Part shown: piece by piece, positions 34,107-46,213 of the stretch
Numbering within the stretch: position 1 is the stretch's first letter
Layout: every line of letters begins with the position of its first letter
Assembly: GCA_900175165.2 (NCBI GenBank)
Contig: FWWN02000530.1
Coordinates: forward strand, 124,001-188,000
Reading direction: 5' to 3'
DNA from: Rhizomucor pusillus
Lineage: Eukaryota; Mucoromycota; Mucoromycetes; Mucorales; Lichtheimiaceae
Length of the DNA: 64,000 nucleotides
Translations under genes and position numbers: made by a program
Notes under the pieces: model-generated
Database searches by the model: none
What the model saw: only the letters and a program-made list of their open reading frames with translations
What the model was told of the DNA's origin: nothing

Positions 34107-36916
34107 AAATGCATATGGAAATGTGTTATTGAGCGTGAATCCAAAAAAAAGGATGGAAGAATGAGTTGTGACCTGGTTCTCTGAAGAATCCATTGAATCG
34201 CTTCTAGTCCTGGTTTGGCTGACACTTGAACCAGTCTTAAGAATGTAACATTATTCGATCCAATAAATTTCTGCGAATTTTGTTGATGGAAGATGCCCTC
34301 AATGAACTAGTCTCCTGTCCAGACATACACGGTATCATCAGTTGTAATTCGTGCTGATGAAACGCATGCAAGCGAAAAATAAGGAAAAGGCGTGAAAAAG
34401 GAAAGCGGTGGTTGGCTGAAAAAATTTTCGAAGCCCATCGTACACATACAACACGTATTTTCACCAACAACAACAACAAAAAAGAAAAATAGCAAAAGGG
34501 TAGTTCCCACCTACAGTGGCAACTACTTGGTAAATCCTCTCTGACGTGCCATCTTACAGCCGAATCAGTGCTCCGAGTTTTCCCTGCTGTATTGCTACCC
34601 TGGGGCAGTTCCTCGGTATTGAACAACCTCTCAACTCAAGCCTACGCTCAGGTTGGGATGTTGACACCAATCTCTGCAAGACACTGTCTTCTACGAGGCA
34701 ACCAAGCAGCCGTAGCTCCACTGCAAATGAGTTCATCCTCTTATAGACCGCCGCTCAGCTTACAGGGAGACGCTACACTCCCCGGTCCTTACTTTTTATA
34801 CACCCCGAAAATCGCTTATAAACCTGTTTATTCTGTGATTTCGTCAACTTGTGGTAACTTTTTCGCAACCTGCCCTTATTTTACCATCATTGGATTCGTC
34901 TGGAGGAGAGGATTCGTTCTGTACATATAACATGGTGTTTTTAACGGCATTTCAGTGGAGTTTCTGCTCAACTTGCTTTTTTTTCATAAGGTGTATATGA
35001 TAAAACTAGAGATATGGATTCATAGCTACCGTAAATGTATATATATACTTTTAAAAGCTTTAAAGTGGAGGTAATTGCTTATGGAATAATGTATAAAACA
35101 AGTGGCAATAACAAAAACATCAAGGCAGCGACGGGGGAGATTTCATGTGCCGCTCAACTGCCCCTCCTGGATTAAACGCATGCTCCGGGTAAACCATAAA
35201 GAACGATATCCAGGTGTTAGTCATGATCAATGACATTGAACGATTACATATAATAGCCACTGCGGATGTTTCAAATCATCGGCTTTGAAGTTTTTTTCCA
35301 AATGAAACTAGGAATTATCAATGAGACAATAACGTAACTTTGTATTTTTCGCAGCATGAACAGAGAGCTTCCTGCACCTGGTACGGTAGGCTAAAGGAGA
35401 GACCACAGTAGGAAAAATCGTTGTAGGATCATGTTCAGTGAAGAGCATTTACGACGTGAAGTAGAGCGAATGCGCACTATCTATTAGTTTGGTAGCTCAT
35501 GATGTAAAATCGTCGGAATGTGGTTTGCACTACCACGCTAAATTGCTCGAACTAGCAAATCTCTCAGTATTGCCACTATCTGGAAGATGTACACCTATTC
35601 CAAAAATTAATGTCGCTGCAATTTGTCGTTTTGGTGTATAAATGTATTATAAAATTTCACAAAATGCGACATTACTTTTGGGAAGAAGTGCACTCATTTC
35701 TACTTCTTCCATATTGGTCGCTAGACCTGGACACGACAAAGAGTAAGGTATTGCACATGCATCTCTTTCTGAACACGAAAAGCTAATTCATATTCATAGG
35801 GCTTATTTCACTTTTTCCATTTTGTCATTCTTATTCACATCTCCTTGGTCAACTACCCCCGTCATTACCTTGCCAATATCTGTATATTTAGTATGTTCTC
35901 TGTCAATACATATGTATCTGCCTTGTCACCTGTGTATCTAGTATGCTGTAACGAACCTTAAAGTTTCATTTCATGTTTACAAAAAAGACAAATCTATATA
36001 GGTACGTAGTGTGCCTATGATCTGGCGATCAGTGACGAGGTGATACATTTGTGAGACCCAGTGAATGGCTTTATTATCGGATGTTATAAGAGAAAAGAGA
36101 ATAATAAGGGAATAGAGCACTAATGACATGAGAGGTTCAATAGATAACCAGACACGTTCGAATAATAGAAAAGATGATTTCATGGGCACCACTGGCACAA
36201 CCGTGGATCCTCGGCCAGTCTCCCAGCCTCTCCAAAGGCCCAGCCTCCCCATCTCCATGTCGGGTCCAAGCGGCTAATTGCCCAACCTCCCCGTCTCGCC
36301 TACCTGGTTCCTCGGACCCGCCCAAGTCGGCCTCGTACCGTGCTGAGACAGGCAGTATCAACCCGGCACTTATGGAGCTGGTGTCAACGGGATGGATCAG
36401 CATATTGTTTGAATGCAGATGTCACGTGTGTCACTTACCCTGAACTCTGCAAAGAACTGCACAGCAAAGGTGGATCGAACGGTTGAAAGCACATCCAACA
36501 GTGGACCTTGAGCTCACCAGTTCGTGAAATACAGAGAATGAACCGCCATTAGTATAGAGAGCATGAACGGTTGCCTATCGGAATCATCAGCGCATTGGAC
36601 GAAAGCAACCGTCGTGCATAACGTGATGAAGTACCATGAAAACGACGCAGACAAAGCTCTCTCCAGCAGCAGAACGTGCATCAACAGACTCCTGACTGAG
36701 CCTTCCTCAAACATTCAGCAGTGGATCCAGGAGCCTGCTGCCAACGCAACTGAGACGGTCAGCTCGGTCGGGCAACATCCGTGGAAGTGCAGCAAATGCA
36801 AATGAGTACAGGAGTTTCGACCTTGATCCAAGCATTTAGGTTGCACGTCAGGCATAACTAGCTGACTTCGAAATTCCTTACAGGTGGGGCAGTCGCATGT
36901 GTGCTTAGTTGAGGCC
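34107..36916. other. Gene-poor region after the omega-amidase
   Basis: About 2.8 kb without a supported gene. An AATAAA at 34262 probably ends the omega-amidase transcript. A frame near 34568-34930 starts with GTG and matches nothing I know. From 36180 to 36400 the base composition turns GC-rich with CCTCCCC/GGCC-type runs unlike the AT-rich surroundings, perhaps the edge of an inserted element. Confidence 0.4.
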
Positions 36917-37211
36917 CCTCGCCCAAACTTGAGCCAGCCAAGCGAACTTGGGCCACCTGTCCTGAAAATGAGTACGAGCCCAGATAACAACCTTCAGAAA
37001 GACAGTCTGAGCAGATCCACTCGCGAAGACTGCCAGGGTTGGATAAGTCATTCACGGACGTTCTGGGAACGCTGTCTGCCTGGTGGGAAGGGATTATAAA
37101 TACACCTCTTTGAAATGTTCTACTATTTTTCTGAAGGTTGTTATCTGGGCTCGTACTCATTTTCAGGACAGGTGGCCCAGGTTCGCTTGGCTGGCTCAAG
37201 TGTAGGCGAGG
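36917..37211. mobile_element. 73-bp inverted repeat with 127-bp spacer, possible MITE or transposon end
   Basis: The arm at 36928-37000, starting CTTGAGCCAGCCAAGCGAAC, is repeated as its reverse complement at 37128-37200 with one mismatch. Weaker pairing continues outward to about 36917 and 37211 (CCTCGCC/GGCGAGG). The two arms make the same peptide appear on both strands. Near-identity of both arms suggests a recent event. No transposase was recognised, so the element type is a guess. Confidence 0.6.
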
Positions 37212-37518
37212 TTATTCATTTTCGCGGGGATGGTCCAGCTAATTTTAAGTGGCCCATTTTCCACCGGTGTGCGTGCTTCATTGGGCAAGAATGCCAAGCC
37301 GAAAAGTTAGCATGTTTTTTCTTGCTGGCTGTTGTTCTGTCTGAACTTTGAAAATGATTTGGATCGACGCTCGTTACCAAACCCTATTTGGCAGCTGTAT
37401 AACGCACATCTCGCTTTTTTTTTTTTATTATTTTTCCTTCTCTTGCTACTCTCTGACGACTGCGTGGAGTTCCCACTGGCGCACCCCTTAATCCTTCGCT
37501 CACTCACGACCTTTAGCC

Positions 37519-38900
37519 ATGACAGAGAACAAAGCAGAGTACAGAGTCGCCATTGACGAGGAACAGCAACAACAACAGCAGCAACAGGCAAAGCCTTCAG
37601 GGCAGACCATCGTGGCGCCGTCCATCGTCACATTGTCTCCGGCCATGCGGGCTGCCCTCCCCATCGCAAGCTACTGCTTTGCAAGCATCCTGATGACCGT
37701 GACGAACAAATATGTCGTCAGCGGATATGGTTTCAACATGAACTTTTTGCTTTTAACTGTGCAGGCAAGTTTGGGTGCTGTGTCGATATCACACGAATAA
37801 CTCATCTTACAATGTTGACAGAATGTTGTTACAGTCTTGCTGCTACAAACGTTCAAGTTCTTAAACTTGATCAAGTACCGAGATTTCGATAAAGACGAAG
37901 CGAGGAAATGGTTTCCTATCGCTGGCGCGCTCGTTACCATGATCTATACTGGCTCAAAGTCACTGCAGTATCTCAGAATCCCCGTATATACGATCTTTAA
38001 AAACTTGACTATTATTTTAATTGCATACGGTGAAGTGATCTGGTTTGGCGGAAGCGTCACACGAATGATGCTGATCTCGTTCGGCTTGATGGCAAGTATC
38101 CATTCGGAGCAGACACTAGCAAGGCAAGCTGACCATAAGTACCAAAATAGGTCCTTTCTTCATTGATTGCTGGCTGGTCAGATGTATCGGAAACCGTTTC
38201 AGAGATCGTGCAATTGGATACGACGTTTATCGGATACTTTTGGATGGCTACCAACTGCATTTCATCCGCAGCATTTGTCTTATACATGCGCAAGCGTATC
38301 AAACTCACCAACTTTAAAGACTTTGACACTGTATTTTACAACAATCTGCTGTCCATTCCACTGCTTATCATCCCATCGTTCATTTTTGAAGATTGGAGCG
38401 CAGAAAACTTGGCTAGAACTTTGTAAGTGTGTGGAAAAAATGGGAGAGAAAATGCAAACTAATAACCTTTCATTTTTTGTCAGCCCAGAGGAGATTAGAA
38501 GCCAAATGATCTATGCCATGATTTTCTCTGGCGCTTCCGCTTTCGCCATGTCTTACGCATCCGCCTGGTGCGTGCGCACTACCTCTTCCACTACTTACTC
38601 GATGGTAGGCGCTCTTAACAAGCTTCCCATCGCAGCATCTGGTATCCTATTCTTTGGCGATCCAGCTACATTCGCAAACGTCACAGCCATTATCATCGGT
38701 AGGAATCTAACAAATATGTGCCTTGTGAGACTATAGTTATTGACCAGGTGCTGTGCTTTTTAGGTTTTATTGCTGGTCTTGTATACTCTTATGCAAAGAC
38801 GATCGGAAGCAAGCCCGCAAACAACCAGCCGCAGAGTATCCCAATGTCTGCGTCAAGCCAAAGTGCCGCCGATGCAGCCAAGGCGAACGGAAAAATGTAA
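37519..38900 (+). CDS. Golgi GDP-mannose transporter (Vrg4-type), 379 aa
   Basis: Exchanges GDP-mannose for GMP across the Golgi membrane to feed mannosylation. Five exons: 37519-37764, 37822-38091, 38151-38422, 38484-38698, 38764-38900. About ten hydrophobic helices. Family motifs: [52 protein letters not shown] and [19 protein letters not shown], where GALNKLP is the GDP-mannose binding signature. A Gln-rich cytosolic N-terminus and Ser/Ala-rich tail ending in GKM flank the membrane part. Introns 1 and 2 both have GC-AG ends. Together with ALG8 it belongs to the secretory glycosylation machinery, and mannoproteins are major wall components. Confidence 0.93.
37765..37821 (+). other. GC-AG intron 1 of the GDP-mannose transporter
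   Basis: 57 nt, donor GCAAGT after LLLTVQ, acceptor GACAG before NVVTVLLL. No GT donor gives a continuous frame. Confidence 0.85.
38092..38150 (+). other. GC-AG intron 2 of the GDP-mannose transporter
   Basis: 59 nt, donor GCAAGT after ISFGLM, acceptor AATAG before VLSSLIAGW. Using the GT inside GCAAGT would break the frame at once. Confidence 0.85.
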
Positions 38901-39213
38901 ATTGAATACCTTTAGAAGTACTTGTCTGTTCTTTTTTTTCTTTCCTTATTGCCCCTGTCGATGAACATACCATTCTATTTCTTCTGTTATATTCCTTTTT
39001 CTGCCAGATAGACGCTCTATAATTGAAAGAGGATGATAAATAGTAAACTCGCTTTGATTATTTACTATTGTTGGTGTGATGAGGATCATATGACGAGAAG
39101 TGTTGCTGGAATGATGAGATTCATGGCACGACACATCGACTATTTCGATGAATGCATGCACAGAGGATCGACTTGGGTTGAATAGGAGGGAAGGATGATC
39201 TGCTCCCGGCATA
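38901..39213. other. Convergent 3' regions
   Basis: 313 bases between the GDP-mannose transporter stop and the SIN3-like relic on the other strand. AT-rich, no gene seen. Confidence 0.4.
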
Positions 39214-42200
39214 TTAATCACCCAAATATTCGATGGTCATGCTTCTGCTGGTAATATTCTGCAAATTCCAACAGTTGTCAAGGTGAGTTGGTCGATGGGG
39301 AAAAAAGGAAAAAAGAACTTACAACGGTGACTTTGAAGAGATGATCAGTAGCGGGTATCAATGATCGTGCGTATGCTTCATAGTTTTTTCTGGGTCTCCC
39401 TCGATAACGACCGCCGTACAAGTTTCAGTACAAGCGTACAAAATCAGTGAGGTTAGGATCCGCGACGGTGGCTAGAATCTAAAAGGCTCTCATTGAGATC
39501 TGCTCGTTCGTTATTTGTTACCTTTCTAATGCCCTTACCTGTTTTACGGTGGTTGAAACGAGCAAGTCAAAGTTGATTAGATTAGATGCTTCTCCGAGGA
39601 ACAAGAACCGGATGCATTCCTCTAACGAGTTTTGGTCATGGAGACCAATGAAATAGCTATACAAAATGTGCATAAATTCGCGGTAATGCCCTTCTGAGAT
39701 ATCGATATCTGTACTCGTCGAATGAGTATATTGCAATAAATATTCAATTGAATGAATATATTTACCCGGATATCGTTCCGAAAACAGCGCTGAATTGCCA
39801 GCTAGTGCATGGTTGCATGAACGACCGCTGAGATTATTCAGATCTTTGCTGTATTCTTTCAAGCGTGACAAGGTTTCATAGATTTTCTAAAAGAGAGGAG
39901 AGAGAGAGAGATATTGAGATTAGGAGATGGCTGATATATCATTTATGAAAGTGTTTACCTGGTACAGTCGCAACAGTCGCAAGAAATATTAAAGCGATCC
40001 ATTGCAGAACAATGTATACTCGGAACGACTGGAGAGTATAGCTTCCTTTGCCATTTGGCAGAGCTCAGTGAAATACTGTTGGTCAGTTCCAGTTGCATCC
40101 GGAGTTTTACGCTCATCCTTACTGTCATCATTTGTGGATAAAGTTGGCGAGGCTGACGATTCCACCTCCTCCTGTTTCACAATTGTCACAGATTCTTCAG
40201 AGAATATTGAGCGCGTTTCATCCTCTCCTTCTTCCAAATCATCAGATAAAACGCTGATCTCTTCGATGCGGAACAATAACGGTACGAACGCTTGTATAAA
40301 CTCGCGGATCTTTCGACGTTCCGGATTTAGGTATCCTCTTTGGGTGCGATAATGCAGTGAGATAATCCGAGCAATATCAGTGAAAATCTCTGGATGGTAT
40401 AAATTCAAGACTATTGTACGTCCAGGTGCTTGCTTGATCTCATCCACCAGAGCAGAGGGCTCTAGCGCATTTATCACTGTAGTTCTTACGGGAACTGATT
40501 GAAATCGAGCGCTCTGTAGTAACACTTGGCTTCCCATTCTCGCCAGGCTGTGTTCATGTCTCGCTATGTGTAAAAGATTAGTTCTTCACAACATTAAAGT
40601 TATATAGTACCTCAGTTATTGACGTTTTACCTGTGCCTTCTTCCACTCTGTGTACTTGGCTTCAAGCGACGAATGATAACGGGTAACGTTTGCAGTGGAT
40701 GCTCAGTCATCAATTGAATAATTCTGGCGCCGTGTTTGCGACCATAGTCTTGCTTGATCGTACGTTGGTATATGGTAACTGTTTCGCCTCCGAATTTCTC
40801 GTCTACCGGGACATTCTCCCCTGCTGCCTTTAACCGATGATTCAGGAATGTTTCTAAAAGCGTAATCGAGCTTTCGAGAGAATCAATCATCAAGTCGTAG
40901 TTGTATCTTTTGATAAGCAATACACACATGACTTACGTTCTGCAAATGTACAAAAAATATCACTTCTTTCTTTACCTATCCTCTTCGTAGCGGTGCAATG
41001 CGTCTGTGAACGTAATTTTTCTTACAGACATAGATCTTGAATCCTCCTCACTCGCCATCGTCGAATACGATGTATACTCATCGTTTAAGACCTCTTTGCA
41101 CAAGCTTTCCCGTCCGGAACAAGGTTGATCTCGCCGCTAGTAGGTAAAATCTTGGTAAGCAAGCATAGTTTTGCGATGTCCATCCCAAATCATATTCACA
41201 CCTCCGCCGGTACTTTGCGATAACTAGGACTATCTGGAACCGCAGGACACTCATCAAGGTTAGGTTTGCGAATAGGAGGGATGCGACAATAGTTGTTAGG
41301 GGTTCGCTGTATCCGGTCTTTTTCTTGAGCCATTCCATCAGCGTCGGGTTGTCTCCAATGTGATCCTTTAGTAGATTCACTAAAACTTGTTGGTCGATGA
41401 TTCCACAGGTATACAAGTTCATGATTTTTAAAACTTGGTTGTATGCCGGCTTGTTTCCTAAATGATCGCCTATGCGTCTGAATATTTCAGCATCTTCAAA
41501 GCTGACGATAGGGCCGATATCGTGATTCTCGTTCAGGGCGACGGCGTGTTGGTGTTCCGTTACAAAGCGTTCACTCAGTCTGTCCAATACCTGTCGTGTT
41601 TCAACATCGTCTTCTTCAAAGACACTGCGCCGTTTGTTGCTAAAATCATCCTCATCCACGTCCGATCTGCTGCGTGCTCTTTTCCATGTCAGAGGTTCAA
41701 AGTCGAGTGTTTCTTGATCACCAAAATCCAGTACAGAATTGGTGGCCGATAATCCAGGGCTAATTTCAAGAGCTGTTACGTAGCTGGATGATGCTTCTGA
41801 CAACTGTGTGGGTGAAGGTACAGACTGCAGTGGAATATCTGAAGCCCACGTAGTAGGTGACGTATCCTCCTGACTCTTGGGTGGCTGGTCTTCTCTTTGC
41901 ATACATTGCTGTGTCTCGTCAGGTTGTTGTTGATGCATTGAAGACGACGCCAATCTGACCAGTGATTGTAAATCGATATCCAGCAATTCATCCAATATGT
42001 TTACAAGCTGGAAAGACAAAAATATGAGTCTACTTGTAACCAAAGCAGATGTCATTATCACTGTGCATGCCTGGTAAATAGTGATTTCGTTCTTTAGATA
42101 GCTTTTCATCACTTTTAGCACATCGCCGCGCTTCTCCTGGTTACTCATCAACGTTTCCTATTCACAAGGGGGGGCATATGTATGTATATATATCACGCAT

Positions 42201-42811
42201 TCTCGCATAATAATCCCTCCGTTGTACTACCTTTAGAAATATCAAACTTTCTTTGTAATCTGGATGTAGAGGCTGTTGGTGGAAATGCTGCTGCTGTGCT
42301 GTTGTCATTAATTCTGGTGAGCGACCGGTTATTGCGGCTATATCCGGATCACTGATGGTCGAGGAGGAGGAGGAAGATCAGGGAGAAGAGTGCGAGTTGT
42401 GGTGATTGTCATCACTGCTGTTGATAACCATCTCGTCACCCGAGGGTGTAAACACAAAGACGATGTCTGGATATCCAGAGGGGCGGAACCGATAACCATC
42501 TGGTAAAAACGCATTGATCTGCTCGATCGTGGAACAGTAGACTCAGGCGCCATACAATCCTTGTAATTTCGCACCTAAATAGCAGGTTAATAACCATTTG
42601 GAAGCACTTGTCGCCCAAAGGAAAAAGACTTACTCGCAATTTCCTTGAGCGTTGACGGAAGATAATATTTCTTTGAAGCGTCGGTAGACTTCAGGCCGGG
42701 CACTTGCGGATTCTCGCTTGACCTGGTTGAGGTAGTCCACGGCGTGCTTCATTCTGAGCATTTCTGTGGTTACCGGCATCGTTGGCATCCTCGATCCTAA
42801 GCTTGCCATTG
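39214..42811 (-). pseudogene. SIN3-like histone deacetylase corepressor, broken by six lesions
   Basis: A diverged SIN3 paralogue in about a dozen exons. Recognisable parts in order: PAH1 (MKHAVDYLNQVKRESASARP, then ITRIVWRLSLLFHD, then INAFLPDGYRF), PAH2 (YKESLIFLKTLMSNQ and on), PAH3 (RRIGDHLGNKPAYNQVLKI), the HDAC-interaction domain (SPSYRKVPAE; SGRESLCKEVLNDE; ALHRYEEDR), the IYQRTIKQDYG block, AWREWEAKCYYRALDFNQF, TVINALEPSALVDEI and a C-terminal NSLEECIRFLFLGEAS region. Lesions: (1) frameshift inside PAH1 near 42520; (2) in-frame TGA near 42380; (3) frameshift near 41290; (4) one-base loss near 40660 between RRLK and KYTEWKKAQ; (5) one-base loss near 40495 between NQF and PVRTT; (6) TAA near 39990 at a conserved Tyr. 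Splice sites are otherwise preserved, including a GC-AG intron at 42008-42070. Neighbouring genes are intact, so poor sequence quality is an unlikely general cause. Confidence 0.75.
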
Positions 42812-43054
42812 TATAGCAAACGGAAAGAGAGGAACAGGAGAAAAAAAGACCGTGACACCAGATCGCGCGCGCCTTAAAATTGCTACCTACGTCTGTTTTG
42901 CATTGAGGATTTTAATTCAACGAAGAGAGAAGACACAAAGTAACAACAAAAGAAAGCTATCTAGACAAATATTAAGTAAGTGCGTAAGATACTAAGAGTG
43001 AGGGGTGGCTGCGATGTTGATGACAGGAAGGAAAAATGAGGGGGTAAAGGGCAC

Positions 43055-44150
43055 TTAATCTTTCTTGCTGACATTCTTGTCGGTTTTCGTGTACATGGTG
43101 TTCAATAGTCTGTCCCAGAAGGTAAAGTAAGGCTGGGAGAAGTTTGTCTTGATGCCATACGGTTGATGATGGATATCGTGGCTGCGAAAAAAAGGTTAAT
43201 ATAAATCCGCGTAAAGCAAAGAAAAAAATCATGTTTGCTACTCACTAGATGACATTGTTGCCAAAGAAGGCTTGAAGTGGATCCCAGGGAAAAGCGTAGC
43301 CGCAATGGTCATCGACTACGTATGTTTTAGTCTTAGTTATATCTGTAAAGGGGGAGGACTTGGGTCGCTGTACCAACCTGTCTTCATGTTTGAGAATGTG
43401 AAAAAGATCATGCCGAGACGGGAGGACATGCCAGTCAACTCGAATGCGATGGCGGCGCCAAGCGTGTCCAACAAAAAGCCTTCAATGGGATGGTTGTAGA
43501 GAGCACCGAATGCATAGGGCACGTACAATCGATGATGATGCGAGTGAATATGCTTGTACAAAAACTTGTTGAGATGGAAAAGACGGTGCAAAAAGTACTG
43601 GTGCGTATCCATGATAACCCTGTTAATTAAAATTAAAAAAAGTGGGTCGATTAGCCAAGCTTGTATAATTCGGAGCCCTTGGCAGCCTCGATACTTGCAT
43701 TGCACAGAAAAATTGAAGGAATGGAATACCGATCCAGTATGCAGCTTTTGCCACGATTTCCGAGACAACGCCCACTTGAGTCGAAGAAGTAAAGTGCAGT
43801 GCTACGTTGTAAATATATGCTGACCAGCGTGCAACTACTTCCTTGTCTTTGAGGGCAGCTGCAGCAGGGTCGGTGGGTTTAATGAGGATGAGGCCGAGAA
43901 TAGCTTGTATCGATTGCTGAATGGTGACCATCGTGAGCACCTTTGCAGCTGAAACTCGGTTCCGTTTCTTCATGTCGTCCGATGTGTGAATCCGGTACTT
44001 TTCAAAGAATGGAATCTCGGCTTTCATCAGAAAGTGAAAGATAATACTGTACACCCAGTAGGCAGCAATGGGCACCCACACAGACATGGTCTCGTCCGAC
44101 CATGGGTCCATCGCCGTCTCTGAGAGCGTCAAAGATAATGAGAGTGGCAT
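43055..44150 (-). CDS. SUR2: Sphinganine C4-hydroxylase, SUR2-type, 296 aa
   Basis: ER membrane di-iron enzyme that makes phytosphingosine from dihydrosphingosine. Four exons: 44150-43699, 43619-43378, 43315-43246, 43181-43055. The fatty-acid-hydroxylase histidine boxes are HRLFH, HSHHH and HDIHHQ. Other SUR2 blocks: AYWVYSIIFH, IPFFEKYRIHT, VIMDTHQYFLHR, RLYVPYAFGALYNHP and CGYAFPWDPLQAFFG. The C-terminus is short and lysine-rich (KTDKNVSKKD), fitting ER retrieval. The first intron (43620-43698) has a GC-AG pair and the second a GTTGGT donor. A second in-frame ATG at 44111 could also serve as start. Confidence 0.92.
43620..43698 (-). other. GC-AG intron in SUR2
   Basis: 79 nt, donor GCAAGT inside a methionine codon after QFFCA, acceptor AACAG before GTT ATC. 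It is the only join that yields FFCAM-VIMDTHQYF. Confidence 0.8.
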
Positions 44151-44383
44151 TGGGGAGAAGAAGACGAAGAAGATCGTATTACTGTCCTCCACTTCTTTTT
44201 TTTCTTCGAAAGCTTTACTGAGCGCCTGCTCTGGGTTTCAAAAGCTCTTGCTTGTTGGGCAGTAGCCCACCTTTTCCCGATTTCCTCTTTTGCCTTTTCT
44301 CAACCTGCTGCTCGTTCTGCTCCACCGCTTAGCCCAGCAGTTTCTTTCCCCAATTTCTTGCTCTTCGTTCAGCTCATCATCTC

Positions 44384-46148
44384 ATGGACGAAGACGCAAT
44401 CGACTATATTTTCGATGACGTTTCCAGCTTCTATGCCGGTAAGATCTTGCAGCGCACCCGGTTGAGTGCTCACTTTTTGATCTGAACAACACCAACGGAA
44501 TAGAACTGGACGATATTCTTCGATATCCATGCAGTGGAAAGGAAGATGTTGAGCGAATTACCACACGATATATTCGATTTTTGACTCGGTTTCAAGGTGA
44601 ATAATGATAGTAAATCGTGTTGGATCGACAACTCTAGTCTCACACACAGTCTCTGCAGACGAGTTTTGCCAGACGTCGAGCGAGCAGGCACAGGCAGCTT
44701 ACAAGCTCATAGACTCGAACTTCTTCCTCGAACACAGTACGCTTATTCTCAGTCATATAATACAAAACCATGCGCTCCGTGCAACATCGGCGGATGATTT
44801 GCTGATGGTATATTCCCTGCTGATCTATGCCGGAAAGGAAGATCCGCGATGGATGAAGTATATTGTATCCGACGCTCGCCGGGACAAACAAAACCTGTTG
44901 TTTCGTAAAATAATTCGAGAAATCGAGAGTGGATTCGGAAGCATTAAATGGATGGCGGCTGCCGTCGTCCTCGTGTTTGAAATGTCCAAGGTATCTCGGG
45001 TGCGCGCGGCCGATCTAGGTGAAAATCTCCTTTTCGACAACAACGGGTACAGCAGGCAACTGATCTCGCCTTTCCTTTTTTTTTCCCTTAGAAATCATTA
45101 CTCCATCCTTGATCAACTGTCTCCTGGATATTGTAGAGTCGACGCTAGGAGATGCCGACGAAACTTTCAACTACGACGTCATTCGACTGATCCTGGTACT
45201 CAACGAACAGTTTGTAATGGCACCTAATCACTTAATATCGAACGTCGTACTGGATGTGCTTTCGACGCGGCTGGGCACAGCAAATACGTTCGGCTCTAAT
45301 CTGATATTCATGCTGAATCGCTCAGGTGAGTGTGATAGATAGAATATATGGCCATATAGTATTATTTTTAGCTCACGCAAGAGATTTCTTTCCTTTCTTT
45401 TCCTTCTTTCCCCCTGCCCCACCCCTGGAAAAAATTATAGACGATGCGTGCGTAAAACTACTCATCCTCAAACTCCTTTACTGCATATTTACCCGATCAA
45501 GTCTCTACGAATACTTTTACACCAACGATTTATATGTCCTCGTGGATGTGATACTCAGAGAAGTATGCAATCTCGGGGAAGAGCGCGACGCCGAAGCGGT
45601 AAGTGAAAAAATGAAAACGAATCCTTGATTTTTATTCATTAAAACGGGCAAAAAAATACCAGCTTCGAGACGCATACCTGAGGGTTCTACGGCCTTGCCT
45701 GACAAACACTCAACTGAAATATACACCATATAAACAGAACGAAATCCACCGAACACTTTGCTCGATGATAACACCTTGCAGCTACAGAACCGCCGATCCG
45801 ACGTTGCAGCGACTTGTACAACGCATATTGGAAGAATGGTGGGAAAAGATTTGCAACCACCCTGTGGCTCCATTGCTGGGTGTTGACGTCAAAGCAGGCG
45901 CCATGCTGGCAAGTTCCCAAAACAACGCTGTGCTTGCAAGCAGTCGATCACCCAGTCCATATCCCTTCATCCGAACATCCTCCTCCTCATCTTCAACTTC
46001 ATCCACCACTTCATTTTCTCCAACCCTACCATCCTCCTCCTCACCTTCACCATCTACTCCGCCAGCCAAGGAACAACAACGACAAAGTACTAGCAAACAC
46101 AACGACAACAACGCTTCAGACGTCATTGTATGCGCTGGAGCTTACTAA
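44384..46148 (+). CDS. Ldb17/SPIN90 (Dip1)-like actin regulator, 464 aa
   Basis: Family that activates Arp2/3 complex without a mother filament and acts at endocytic actin patches. Six exons: 44384-44438, 44504-44596, 44650-45018, 45092-45325, 45441-45598, 45663-46148. The armadillo-like helical domain is recognised by FNYDVIRLILVLNEQF, LLILKLLYCIFT and YEYFYTNDLYVLVDVILRE, which are the conserved Ldb17/DUF2013 blocks. After about residue 380 the chain is Ser/Pro-rich and low in complexity, as in yeast Ldb17, whose tail binds SH3 domains. The tiny first exon codes the acidic start MDEDAIDYIFDDV. It is divergent from SUR2 across about 230 bases and convergent with the HECT ligase. Confidence 0.85.
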
Positions 46149-46213
46149 CTAGTTTTTCTTCTCTTACGCAAATCGCTCATCGTTCTTGATTTTTCTGCTT
46201 GTTTTTATTCTAC

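Noticed and set aside
34568..34930. 120-aa frame in the gene-poor region
   Set aside because: It begins with GTG, has no family motif and overlaps an opposite-strand frame of equal quality.
36563..37099. Frames with Cys-rich bits (PWKCSKCK; TCDCPTCKEF on the other strand) as a transposase
   Set aside because: Too short and interrupted; the same peptide on both strands is explained by the inverted repeat.
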